From contig JAJGQC010000627.1 in the NCBI GenBank assembly GCA_021014325.1, positions 1 to 64,000 of the forward strand: DNA of 64,000 nucleotides, read 5' to 3'. Both the position numbers and the translations under genes were made by a program. Shown here in pieces: positions 42,524-54,059 of this stretch. Every line of letters begins with the position of its first letter. Within the stretch, counting starts at the first letter, position 1. The stretch comes from Plazaster borealis. Lineage: Eukaryota; Echinodermata; Asteroidea; Forcipulatida; Labidiasteridae. Below the pieces are notes generated by a model, which made no database searches, was not told the origin of the DNA, and saw nothing but the letters and a program-made list of their open reading frames with translations.

Positions 42524-42906
42524 TTAAAGGGACACGTTGCCTTGGACTGGGCAATTTTAGCTACAAAAAGCGTATATACAAGCATATGGTTGGAAAGATG
42601 TTTAAAAAGTAGAATATAATAAACCACACAAAATAATATGCCTCAAAAAATATGTGTGAATATCCTTTTACTTCGTGAATTAACACGGTCCGCCATTTTG
42701 TAAAACCACATTTTTGAATGCACAAAATAGCGGACCTTGTTAGTTTATGAAGTAAAAGGAAAACAACACAATTTCGAAGCACATTTTGTGTAAATCATTA
42801 TATTCTACTTGTAAGACATCTTTCCAACCATATTGTTTTCATAACAGACGCCTTCAGATTCTTGTTAAAGCCCAAACCGCCCAACAGAAGGCATCGTGTC
42901 CCTTCA
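42524..42906. mobile_element. TTAA-type MITE, family 2 (copy 1)
   Basis: It starts TTAAAGGGACACGTTGCCTT and ends with the inverse GAAGGCATCGTGTCCCTTCA. The interior is palindromic around CGCCATTTTGT...ACAAAATAGCGG. Other copies lie at 58358 and 59113. Confidence 0.7.
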
Positions 42907-43166
42907 AGACAGTATCCGCTCTTGATGTGACCCAACATACATGAAAAAAACAAACCTGTGAAAGTTTGAGCTTAATCAGTCATGGATTCACGACGAGAAA
43001 CGGGTGAAAACCCCTCTTATGTTTTCAAACAACGGGTTTAGGACTCGCGGGATAAAAACTGCTTGAGTATAGTATTTCAAACAAAAACATATATACAAGG
43101 GAAGTTTTGTACCATTACCCTATTTAAACTTTGTAAGTTATGTGAAAGTCTGCAAACATTCATATG

Positions 43167-43546
43167 TTAAAGGTATCGTACACGTTTGGTAATGACTCAA
43201 AACAAATATTAGCATAAAAAAATTCCTTGGTAACAAGCAACGGAGAGCTGTTGATAGTATAAAACATTGTAGAAAACGACTCCCTCTGAAGTAACGTAGT
43301 TTTTGAGAAAGAGGTAATTTCTCACTAAAATAATAACAACTTCTTGCAAGAGGCTTTTATTCCTATCGACTGGAAGCACACAAATTTGTACAACAAGGGT
43401 GTTTTTTCTTTCACCATTTTCTTGCAACTTCGATGACCACTTGCGCCCAAATTTTCACAAGCCTGTTATTTTATGCATATGTTGGGATACACCAAGTGAG
43501 AATACTGGTCTTTGACAGTTCTTCCAAACGTGTTCAGTGCCTTTAA
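43167..43546. mobile_element. TTAA-flanked MITE, family 1 (copy 3)
   Basis: It matches copy 1 at 2054 nearly base for base, from TTAAAGGTATCGTACACG to GTTCAGTGCCTTTAA. Copies in the same orientation give a good consensus. Confidence 0.75.
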
Positions 43547-43794
43547 ATCTTATTACCGATGATATACACACCCTTTAAACGAATGATGTGCCAACCCCTT
43601 AACTGTCGTACCATCGTTGACTTACCAACTGCGGAATCTATGAAATTTAATTCAAATACCAACGTTCGACTCCTTTTAAATTACACAGCAATCCTCATTT
43701 TTGTTGAATGAATAAATATGGTGAACGTTCTGCCTAAATATTGGAGTAGATTGCATTAGTTGATAAACACGAGGAGACCGTAAATTGGAACTGT

Positions 43795-43995
43795 ACACTC
43801 TAAAAACTAATTGCTAAATTCAAGACTTAAAGAGTGCGGTGAGTGACAAATCTTTGTAAAGTAAAATTTATCTGATTAAAAGAGAGTTACAACACTATAG
43901 TACATTATATTTAATTTTGACAATGTTAATTTAACTTGTTAATATTGTTATATCTAACTTTTATAAAGTTGTCACTGACCGCACAGGACAGTTTC
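43795..43995. repeat. MITE-like inverted pair
   Basis: GAGTGCGGTGAGTGACAA at 43833 faces TTGTCACTGACCGCACAGG at 43969, with AT-rich DNA between. The limits are unsure. Confidence 0.45.
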
Positions 43996-44066
43996 AATAA
44001 TATGAACACATGTTAATGACACCATGAATATCACTGTTGGTAATGTGGACAGAAAGTGGAAGAAGA

Positions 44067-44135
44067 ACAATTAATTTCAGGGGTGCCCGGGCTCGGAACA
44101 ACTTGCCGCATACTCTGAAATCTCCGCAGTAAACA
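44067..44135 (+). pseudogene. LINE reverse-transcriptase C-terminal stub
   Basis: The frame INFRGARARNNLPHTLKSPQ then stop resembles the 'FRGPxxWNxLP' end of CR1-like polymerases. It is followed by T-rich DNA that may be the 3' UTR, up to about 44510. Confidence 0.4.
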
Positions 44136-44524
44136 GATCTTAATCAATTTTTAACACAACTCAAATAGCTCAGTTAATTCTTATTTCCACTGACATTTGT
44201 TATTTCTCCATTGTGGTTTTCTTACTCTGTTTTAAGGTGTTTTGGGTTTGGGGTTTTTTGACCAATGTGCAATTTTTTCCTTGTAACTTTTTATTCTTTC
44301 ATATTTTAATTGCTTCTCTGTAGTTTCTATGTAACCCTGTAAGCAATACTAATGAATGTGTAATTTTTTTCTCTGTAACCTTTATTCTTTTGTGTTAATT
44401 GCATTGTTGTAGTTTTTTGTGTGAGCTGGGGACAATGGGAGATCAGTGAGTTTTTCGTACCGAATAGATCGCCCCGGGTAAAGTAAATTGAACGTAGTAC
44501 ATATTTTGATCCACTTTGTGTTTA

Positions 44525-44815
44525 TTTAACGTTACGTATGTTACATTATTATGTTACGTCATAACATGACATTACATTATTTCGTAATATAAGTTATGCT
44601 AGATCATAACATTGCATTATGTTGTGACGTTACAATTTGTTACACACTCGTAATGATTTAAAATAATCTTATGACATTACGTAATGAAATGCTATGATGT
44701 AATGTTACGATGTAACGACGTAATGTAAAGATACATTGTAAAATTACAGTGTAATATTACATTACGACGTAACATTACGTTAAGCCTTAACGTTACGTTA
44801 CATCATGACGTTTTG
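44525..44815. repeat. Degenerate (ATTACGTTAC)-like low-complexity array
   Basis: For 290 bp the sequence is made of 'ttacgt', 'acgtaa', 'tgttac' and 'cattac' words in both senses, with no fixed period. It is quasi-palindromic throughout. Confidence 0.75.
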
Positions 44816-45035
44816 TTAAGTTGGTTAAAATGGGGAACCGTAAAACGCGCCTGTCTTCAATGGCATTTGTTTACACTGCGTACAGCAACGCGCGGCCCAT
44901 TGTTTACACTTCACGCAGCAAACTATGGCCCATAACAACGGAGAAGGCCAGTGAAACTAAGGAATTTCACGATCACCATCGATATGCTCCATACAATTTT
45001 CACAACCTTTAGATAAAAAGTGAGAGAGCTCTTAA

Positions 45036-45475
45036 TGGATACATACATACATCCATACATTCTTGTATCGATTTATTGCTATCACCGTGCGGACTTTTTT
45101 TGTCCCTCTAACTTAACACTCTCCATAGACTAAACGCATGAAAAAAGTGAGGACACACAGGATTCCAATGTGAGAACAGCATTGTTCCTTTTGTGTTCCT
45201 TTGTTCTACTGTCACCTCTGTTCTAATAATTCCATGCCACACATACATACAAGCATACACACATACATACATACATACATGTACATGCTTGTATCAATTC
45301 ATTGCTATCCATGTGAGGACTTTCCCTTGTCCCTCTATCCCTCTAACTCACGCTCTCCATAGACTAAAAAGCGCCATAAAAAGTATTCCAAAGTGAGGAC
45401 AGCATTGTCCCTTGTGTGTTCCTTTAGTTCTGCTGTCCCCACTCTGCTGATAATACCATGTCATACATACATACA
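45036..45475. repeat. About 210-bp tandem duplication with (CATA)n junctions
   Basis: Both halves hold 'cttgtatc.att.attgctatc', 'ctctccatagactaaa' and 'gtgaggaca.....attcca', separated by CATA runs. Simple-repeat-mediated duplication is likely. Confidence 0.7.
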
Positions 45476-46047
45476 GCAATGCGTGAATTATCGTAAGATA
45501 AACCGATGTAAACAATAAAAGGTTACTCCGCCACAAATTATTAATTAAAAATGTACGATTGAGTCACATTCTCTTGTTTCGGAAGAGTTCTCAAGCCTGT
45601 CACGCATAATGTTAGTATGTGTACATTCACTCCGTCGCTTGTAATGGTTTGTCACTTTGGTTTTATTATTTATTCGATCGAAGGGAGAATGTGGAGCAAG
45701 GACAGAAACTCAATGATAATTTCCCCAAGTGGAAATGTCTCTTAATGCGTTGACTCGAACAGGAGCGAGCGGAATGGGTGATTGAACGATTTGGTTTATA
45801 TTTCCTGATTGTCATTACGACATTGTGCTTTAGAGGTGTACTTTCCTCACTCCAAAGATGATCAATGGTAGATGTTCAAAGTATCTTTGTGTTATGGGAC
45901 TTCTAAAAGGAATTGTCAGTGTAACAACTCGAGTGAAGATACATTTTGATCTCCATCAGTTAACACGCCTACTGAACAATAGATGGAACTTTGGGTTAAT
46001 TAATAAGTACGGAAAACTTACAAGGCAATTACAAATATATATTTGTG

Positions 46048-46300
46048 GAGTGTCGTGGCCGAGCGGTTAAGAGCATCAGACTCAAGCTTTTGTGTTTCTG
46101 ATCAGCAGATTGGGGGTTCGAGTTCCTGTCATGACACCTGTATCCTTGAGCAAGATGCTTTACCATAATTATTGCTTTGTCCTTCGGATGGGACATTATG
46201 CCGTAGGTCCCGTGTATAGTAGGATTGGTAGTGCACGTAAAAGAACCCAGAACACTTATCGTGGGTTAACCCCGGTGTTTCTGGTTCACATAGCAAGCTC
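46048..46300 (+). repeat. tRNA-Leu-derived SINE (copy 1)
   Basis: The head GTGTCGTGGCCGAGCGGTTA with GACTCAAG (Leu-CAA-like anticodon arm) and GGGTTCGAGTTCC gives Pol III A and B boxes. The body carries CTTTGTCCTTCGGATGGGAC, shared with the copies at 50041 and 53611. It is cut short by a G-rich repeat. Confidence 0.8.
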
Positions 46301-46309
46301 CCAATCAGG

Positions 46310-46440
46310 GGCGTCAATCCGTCTTGAAATGTGGGGGGGGGGGACATCAGGATCATTTACGGCGTGGGGTCCAGGGGCGAAGCCCGTGGCGGGGGTTCAG
46401 GGGGCTCCGCCCCCTGAAGCTGTTGGGCTTTAGTATGTTT
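46310..46440. repeat. G-rich repeat with CAGGGGGCTCCGCCCCCTG palindrome
   Basis: The 19-bp palindrome at 46398 and the preceding 'ggggtccaggggcgaagcccgtgg' match the interior of the transposon at 46822. It is a partial relative of that family. Confidence 0.6.
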
Positions 46441-46821
46441 GAACGACCTAGAAAAGCTCTCCTTGCTATAAGTATTTACATATCAAACTTGGACTTGGTT
46501 CAGAGAGAGATAGAACAAGCGACACTTAAATAAAAGACCAACATACATGATATAGGCCTATTATTCTTATGGGCAATTCCACTGTGACTCGTGCTACAAT
46601 TCAAGGTGTCTTTTTACATACTACATGCTCCAGGTATTAAACAACCAACATTCAAGGCTAGATCCTCATAGTATTTTGACATTTTTTTTGGTTTTACTTT
46701 TGTATGCATGGGACAGCGGCGAACATCGGTAACTCGCGCTACACGCAGAGGACATGCCAAATTTGTTTACTCATTTTCATTTTGATGGTGTCCTATTTAG
46801 AACAAAAAACAATAAACTCTC

Positions 46822-47908
46822 CAGGGGCGGATCCAGGATTTTCCAAACGGGGGGCGTGAAAATGTACCAAGCAGCAAAATTAAGGGTGAATGCAATTTGT
46901 GGCGCCTGAGAACGCGTAACTCGAAGCCCTAACGGCATGGGTTAAGGGGCCCGCCTACATGCTCCGAAACAGTTAGGATTCTAGATGCTCTGTGGTGCGA
47001 TCTCATGCAGGATCTGACCACTTTAACCAATTTTGTTTTTGCAAGATCATTATTTAATCATCATTTTCGAGTTGGGAGTCATTGAATCAGCCATCCTGAG
47101 TTATAAAATAAAAATGCAGTCTACAATTAATATTTATTCAGGGACAAAAAAGTGTTGGGTGAGGAGGATCCTTCCTCCATGGTGAGACAAACGATATGAT
47201 AGTGCAATTTTCAATATAATTAACCAAAAACAGAGAAATAGAAACACTTTTTAAACACTTCTGATCCATTTCACTCTTCTAAATTTACTGGAAAATGTTA
47301 CTGTAACATTAATGGTGGGTCTAGGGGTGAAGCCCCGATGGGGGTCCAGGGGGCGAAGCCCCTGGCGGAAGCTCTGAGCTTTTGGCCTTTTGAGGGGTGA
47401 AAAATCAAGCCTCTGTTTGCCTAAAACAGAGAAATAGACACACTGTCTTTTTATAAGCACTTTTGATCCATATCAATCTTCTAATTTTACTCAAAGAAAA
47501 TTGTAATACCACAAATCTCACGTTTGGATCTGGTCGCTGCATTATCTGGTTTCATGCATATTCACATATTCACTAGTGGGTAAGATCGTTTTTTCAAATT
47601 CAAGCTAACTGTCGTATTATCCCGGACAAATTGGCACATCAGGTTTCGAATGTTACGTTACTGTTGCAAATCTAATCAACAATTAAAAGATTCATTTTGG
47701 CAGAAAGAAAAAATGTGAATGGTATAGTATGACAAAGAAATCCATCCTGCCTCTGGGGGAAAAATTTACACCACACACACTTGTGGCTAATTTTTAAACA
47801 GGCAGCACTAAAAAAGAAAATAGAAAAGGGTTTGTTTTTTGTTTTGTTTTTTGTTTTGTTTTGGGGGGGGGCTGACGCCCACGCCCCCCCTCCCTGTATC
47901 CGCCCCTG
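46822..47908. mobile_element. 1.1-kb non-autonomous DNA transposon, CAGGGGCGGAT ends
   Basis: It starts CAGGGGCGGATCCAGGATTT and ends inversely in CTGTATCCGCCCCTG, with GGGGGGCGTG/CACGCCCCCC further in. CTCTC flanks both sides (46817-46821, 47909-47913), a likely 5-bp target duplication. The interior holds the palindromic CCAGGGGGCGAAGCCCCTGG. There is no transposase. Confidence 0.75.
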
Positions 47909-48602
47909 CTCTCATGGATTGTAAAATTAACAATTTTGCTTCGGTTCAGGAAACTTGTAAAGTCCATGGTTGTTTATGATAGGTTCTTTCACTTTTGTCA
48001 TCTTTTGATTTTCAGATAGAAAGTTCTATCATCCTTTTTTTTAGGCCACTTCCAGTAACATACATTTCCACCTTTGTGCGTAACAATACAGTAAGCGATG
48101 AAAAGAAAAAGGAAGGATGTTGATTAAAATTTGATGAATATTTCTTGTAGGGCCTATGCCAAATTTCAAAGATATAAAATGTATCAAATTTTAAGGACAA
48201 CTGTTTAAGCTTAAAACAATGGGCCGATTTATAGAATATCTAAGTTACACAGGATGTTTTTACTTTAAAATACTCTATCAGAACAAATACAAATCTTTTA
48301 CAAACAAACTGTTAAGCAAACTCAGAAAAAAAAAATTAATGAGTTGTGATCCTGGCATGTGTTTGGAATAATATTGCTATTATTGTTGTTAATTATTCGA
48401 CCTCAACAACACAAGAACAACAAATACAACACAAGGCAATAAACGGAACAAAAACAACAACAAAACAGACAAAAACATAGCACCAAAAAAAAAAATAATA
48501 AAAAAACAATCAAACAAACAAACAAACAAACAAACAAGCGTCTTGCTGAAAATATCAATCCGGTCTTGTTGTAAGAGACAAGATGTAGGCCGTGTAATCA
48601 TC

Positions 48603-48782
48603 CTAGCAGATGGCTGAATATAAAAATTGATCATGGAGTAGACTGCTTGCAATGTCCAGGGCAGTGTATACGCCCATTGCTTTGTGCTGATATTCATCAT
48701 TCAAGTACATCCAGGAAATGGCAAAATTACGTAGAGCGCTCAGCGTGTAAAGAGTGGGAGGGTCGGCGTACAAATTACAGAA
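48603..48782 (-). other. Coding-like 59-codon open frame, unidentified
   Basis: On the minus strand a frame without ATG-led start reads ADPPTLYTLSALRNFAISWM and later HKAMGVYTALDIASSLLHDQ, then stop. The composition is protein-like with a possible membrane segment, but there is no acceptor in frame and no family is recognised. It may be a gene fragment or chance. Confidence 0.2.
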
Positions 48783-48908
48783 TTAATCTAAGGTCGATCT
48801 GAGCATTTTGAAAAATGTTCGTCTCCAATCACGCTGAGATTCAAAGTAGCAGGAGATATAGCATGCGTTTTAGTCCACTTGTCCGGCTTTTACTCTAATG
48901 TAATAACG

Positions 48909-49016
48909 GCATGGGCGAAAAACATGGGGGGACATTTGATAATGTGTCCCCCACCCTTGAAAACTTGGGGGGGACATGTCCCCTGTCCCCCTATATGACG
49001 CCCATGCTCCCAATTG
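48909..49016. mobile_element. Short MITE, GCATGGGCG ends
   Basis: GGCATGGGCG at the left and CGCCCATGC at the right enclose about 100 bp rich in GGGGGGACA/TGTCCCCC inversions. Confidence 0.55.
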
Positions 49017-49019
49017 TAT

Positions 49020-50040
49020 ACAGGTTTCCTTGTGTCTTTCAATACAACCAATTTATTTTAAATAGATGGACTGATGTAAAGCTATGTTCAAGTTAGTGTT
49101 GCGTTTTGCTAAGTTTAATTGAGTTATTGGTCATGTTTCTGTGTATAAGAATATGAGCAAAAGTGAGTTAAAAAAATCTCTACAAATTATCACAGAAATA
49201 AGCAAAAGGTTTCTCGAGTCTAGTAGACGGTGCTTTTAAACTATGTTATACTGTTTTGTAAAAAACATTTCTTGTCATGTCTTCGTCTCTTTTGTTTCTT
49301 TTAAAATTGTTTGTATGCATTTTAATGATTTGTTTTATAATTAAATTAATACATTACTTAATTAAACTAATAAACGAAATTAATCAAACGGGGAAAATGG
49401 TACAATGGACTCGTCATCAGAGGAGGTCAAGGCTCAACTTCCCCAATATTTCGGTATTCAATATTATCTTGTATTAATTTGTTAATATTGTTAATATCCT
49501 AATATTTGTTTATACAGGATACAGGATTTCAACTGGCCTCCCTTGACTTGCAACGCACTGAGTATAAGGTGCTTATCAAATATCGGTGCATTGGCGTACT
49601 GAACGTGACCCCCCCCCCCCTGGACTTTTGAGATTACAAATTACCCGAAGTTTATGGGCTATTATGTACTAGTTTTTCAGTGTTTAAACAAATTATTTGT
49701 CTATTAACACGCAAACAATAAATTTGCTTTTACCTCCACGGTAGAATATCTCACAGAAATAGTCAATGAGTGCCGAGAAGGGGGCTCGTGTAGGATCAGA
49801 AAAAATGCAAACAGACTACCCAGTTTTAATTGGCCAGAAGTTCCCCCTTGAAAACAAATGGTGCACCCATTTTGCCCCTAAAATGTTACCCTAGTTTTGT
49901 ATTGGTGAAAGCCTATAATGGTAAAACCAAGTTTAATGCAGTTTCGTTTTTATGTGTGTCAGTGTAAGTCCACAGCTTTACATGTGTTATATCATTTCCA
50001 TTTTATAGTGTATTGTTGGAAATTTTAGGCTTTGAATACG
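49020..50040. other. Gene-free stretch
   Basis: AT-rich unique DNA with a C-run at 49610. No exon or repeat structure is recognised. Confidence 0.4.
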
Positions 50041-50310
50041 TGGCGTGTAGTGGCTGAGCGGTAGGAGCATCGGGCTCAAGATGTTTTGATGTTTCTGTTC
50101 AGAGGAGTGGGGATTCGAATCCCGGTTGTGGCACTTATTTCCATGAGCTAGTTTACCATAATTGCTTTGTCCTTCGGATGGGACGTTTAAAAACCTCGTG
50201 TCCCGTGTACTATGATTGGTATAGCGACGTAGAGGAACCAAGAACAATTATCGTGGAAGAGTAGAGGGTAATCCCAGTGTTTCTGGTTCACAGCAATCAC
50301 CCTCGTTTAC
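50041..50310 (+). repeat. tRNA-Leu-derived SINE (copy 2)
   Basis: TGGCGTGTAGTGGCTGAGCG, GGGCTCAAG, GGGGATTCGAATCCC and TTGTCCTTCGGATGGGACG follow the same order as copies 1 and 3. It is older, with more substitutions. Confidence 0.75.
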
Positions 50311-51231
50311 AGATTTCTTAAGGCTTGAGAGCTGTGATTAAGTTCATTTAAGGGGCATCGTTGACTTCATTACCAAAAAATATATAATAATAATAATAAT
50401 AATAGTAATAATACAAAAAATAGTAATACAGGAGCTGAACGTTTGGGAGATAAATTTAATTTTTTTATATTGTACTTTTACGGGCGTCTCAAAGCCTGTT
50501 TTATTTTAATAACTGGTGTGCTACTGGGGTTTTGTTTTTCATTCTGAGACCCATATAGCACCTTGTAAGGGTTAACGTATTGGAGCGCTATCTGATTCAC
50601 ACCGGGGCGGGGCACCTTTTCTTAGCTATAAGTTTACTTCGTTCTTTTACCATAATTTTGACATCAGAAACAAAACATAATCGTAATGTTAAAACGAGTT
50701 TTAGACCAAAGAAGATACGGTATCAAACGCAGCAGAATTATCACAAACATATTACAAATATTTGCATCACAACATCATCAGTTCTTAACCGACATACAAC
50801 ACTCAGCAGCACAATCGGCAGCACTACTGTAGTAAATAGGGCAGAAAAGTGCGTCATTCTATAGATTTAACATATACCTATCATTACGGCTAACATCGAG
50901 TGTCAACATTAGGCAAAACTATTTCCTCGTGATCTAACCATGATGATTTCTATAGTAAGAACAAATTATTCTCCGAGGCGATGAGATTAAAATTGCAAGG
51001 ACCGTCTTGCCAAAAAATAAAATTATCTACTTGAGTACCGGCACGAAATATTGAAATGATAATCAAATTAGCACGTGGCGTTCAGCTTTTAGCAAGACTT
51101 CAAATCAATGTTTGTTCTTTAGTGTGCGAATTTGCAAAATGGTTGATATTCTCGCTGTTGAACCATCTGATGGTCACGTTTGGGTCCATGAATAGGATCA
51201 AAAGGCTTTTTTCGTACTTACCTGCTTAATG

Positions 51232-51330
51232 TGTCTGCAGTTTGCTTGAGTTCAGAACTGATAACTAGAATACCGATAGCAAAAATGTCGAACTGCAATC
51301 GGCCGATAAGTGTTTTCTTCGGTTCTAGGT
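51232..51330 (-). other. Possible non-coding 5' exon
   Basis: The minus strand shows TTAAGCAG then gtaagtacg, a strong donor, at 51232. No ATG lies in the 90 nt before it. Nothing else supports it. Confidence 0.15.
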
Positions 51331-51385
51331 TACTTGAGACGCAAACTTTTCAAGGATTATTCCTGTACTCCTTTTCTGCGTACAG

Positions 51386-51424
51386 ATGTCTGTTGTTATA
51401 GTAGATCAGCCGATGGTTGTTAAG
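51386..51424 (+). CDS. Possible short first coding exon
   Basis: A good acceptor (ccttttctgcgtacag) is followed by ATG and MSVVIVDQPMVVK, then gtaagt, 13 codons in phase 0. No continuing exon was found downstream. Chance cannot be excluded. Confidence 0.2.
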
Positions 51425-51429
51425 GTAAG

Positions 51430-53605
51430 TTCTGCTGATTCTCCAATGTTTGCCAGGCCCCTAGAAATGTGTTGCGTTTCATTCCCGCCCTATGCAAGGT
51501 GATGGATTGCGATACAGTCACTGACGGTAGTCTTTCCCTCGACTCGTCCAATCGATGTGCAATGTAAAGCAGCAACAGAATTTGAAATCACAGTCGGTTG
51601 GTTTCCCATTTGAGAAAAAAACATAATTACTCAGTTACGAAACGATATTCAAAAAATGCGGCAGTCGATCTCTAATAAATTGGCATCTTGAAACAGGCCT
51701 AGCCTTTGCAACAATTTTCTGCCGTTAATGGTAGTGACTGGTTATGAATTTCCTTACTCAGTTGTATGATGCCTGCCAACAAGAGCTTTTGGCGTCCATA
51801 TCAATTTTGTCACTGACATGACAATGTGTGCAACGCAATTTGACAACAATCGGCCACTCGTTTTGTTCGTACGCTTAGCTCCTCTAAAACTATATCGGGT
51901 CTCCCGTGTCACTCCGAGTAGCATGACGTCACTCGAGTGTCTTTTACACGGAACAACGGTGTCCGTGAAGCGGGTAACGGAGGCTGACCTGCGTTAATAG
52001 TGAAGTCATATAGTCGTATAAAAAAATATAGCGTCTTATTAGGCCTAAAGCAGTGTAACAGTATTTATCTTAAAACATCGGGTAATTGTGTTATACGAAC
52101 GGTAGGTATAACCATGTTAATTTCAAAACAAAATGAAACCGCTTAAATTATAAACAAATTGTGTTAAGGTGAAACGTAACTAACAGGAAACTTTGAACTT
52201 TGACATTTCTACAGCCACAGGAAACTCAAATGGTCGTTCTATAATACAAGAATTGTCGGGGCCTGCTCGGATTACTTAACCTGGGTAATATATTGAAAGC
52301 TATACTCGAACGCACCCACCTATGACTATGTACATAAATGGCTGAAAACATTACGTCAATACTTATTTTTATTAACTGACTTTAGTTATACAGCTATTTA
52401 AATAATTACAATTTTGTGGACGATGACTTTGGTGTCTTCTAAATATTTTATTTATTTTATTTTCAATCTTCGGACATAAAATACATACTTATAACATTTA
52501 AATTGTCCGCGTCAAGACAAATGTTTTCAGCAGTGTTTCGATAAAAGATCCTCAAACCAGTTCAAACCTATCTTTCACTTGTTTGCCATCTAGTTTTCGT
52601 AACCCAACAACAATCTGATAGGATTTAATTGAAATCGTGCTCAGCATTACGTGGCAACATTGCCTCAATAGGAGGTATCACAAAACCCAGTACCAACTTC
52701 CGGAAAACCACCAGAGAGAAAGAGGAACTACGCTTCGAGATTAATTTTGGATTCGCAATACCGAAGCGGCAATATCAACAAACTGTTTCTCCAGACGCTG
52801 GCTCGAGAAATCTTAACTTTAGACTTTGTTAATATAGAGTCTGCTCTTAGCTGTGCTATATTCACACTGTCTGCTGGTTATGACACGTATTGATTCAATA
52901 ATGTTCGTTTCCCTCTTCCTTTTGTTATTTACTTTTTTGTCATCTTGAGATGTAATCACATTTTTTGAAAGCCTTGGAGATTGAGTGGCACACCTCATCA
53001 TGTCTCTAACCAATTTCTTCCACTATGTGTATGCTTTACTGAGGATGTCAGGTCATACAATTGCGGTAGAATGAAGACAAATGATAATGATACAAATGAC
53101 ACATTGATATTACCTAACGGTTGTCCCCTTCCCAACGCATTCGAAGTGTTTTGCTCCATTTATCTTCCCGTTGCACGCGTCCGGGCAAAGCGATACCCAA
53201 ATCACCATTGGATTATTGAACGATTACGAGACCTATAAAATACGAATCATCACACCTTGCGGGTGTGTATTTGAAAGCTGGTTGAGGGCAATTTTTCAGA
53301 TTTTCAGGGGGCTAGAGAGGGCTTAGGTAATATGTTTTGAAGCTCTCTTATTAAGTTTGTGTCGAAATGTATTGTGTTTTATTCTTCCAGCATTTTTGCA
53401 CAGCGAAATAATATTTAGACTGAACAAGTTTTGTACACACTGAACGCTAATTATCCGATAGCCACCCAAATGATGATTTTTTTTTGTAGTAGCAACTGTT
53501 TTGTGTAGCATTTTGCTACGCTATACAAGGGAAATCGTACACTGTTCCGTATCTATAGTTATGGCTGTGGCTATAGTTACGGCTGCGGCTATTGCTAAGG
53601 GTGTT
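51430..53605. other. Gene-free stretch
   Basis: No exon with splice support is seen. The short ORFs here have no recognisable content. A fragment of the 'tccgaattggc' repeat family ('tatggctgtggc') lies at 53540-53605. Confidence 0.4.
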
Positions 53606-53610
53606 ACTGA

Positions 53611-54055
53611 TGGCGTGTCGTGGCCGAGAGGATAAGAACACCGGTCTCAAGCTCTGGTGTTTCTGACCAGCAGAGTGTGGGTTCGAGTCCCGGTCGTGAC
53701 ACTTGTGTCCTTAAAAGCAAGACACCTAACCATTATGGCTTCTTCCTTCGGATGGGACGTAAAGATGCAGGTCCCTTGTGTTGTGAAATGAACGTAAATG
53801 AAGCCAGTGCACTTAACGTAAAGACAAGGGGTAAGCCCCGGTGTTCCTGATTTGATCGGCAGCATATGCACCATTGTGAATCAGCACATGGTGCTATAAT
53901 GTAAAGGAAAATAGGCCTCATACTTCAAAACAGCGTACTCCGCAAACCTTGCAGGAAAATATACTGAGTGCTTTGATACGCCCATCGGGTGTGATAAAGC
54001 ACTATACAAGAACTCAGTATTATAGACCTATTATTGTAATTCTTCTTATTGTTAT
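53611..54055 (+). repeat. tRNA-Leu-derived SINE (copy 3, complete)
   Basis: The head GCGTGTCGTGGCCGAGAGG, CTCAAG and GGGTTCGAGTCCCGG, then the body CTTCGGATGGGACG, then the tail GATACGCCCATCGGGTGTGA, GCACTATACAAG and a TATTAT run. The tail matches the 3' end of the LINE at 14246, which suggests that LINE type mobilises it. Confidence 0.82.
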
Positions 54056-54059
54056 TGGG

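Noticed and set aside
46048..46140. tRNA-Leu gene
   Set aside because: The anticodon arm and boxes are tRNA-like, but the body continues into a SINE shared with 50041 and 53611, and the mature fold is imperfect.
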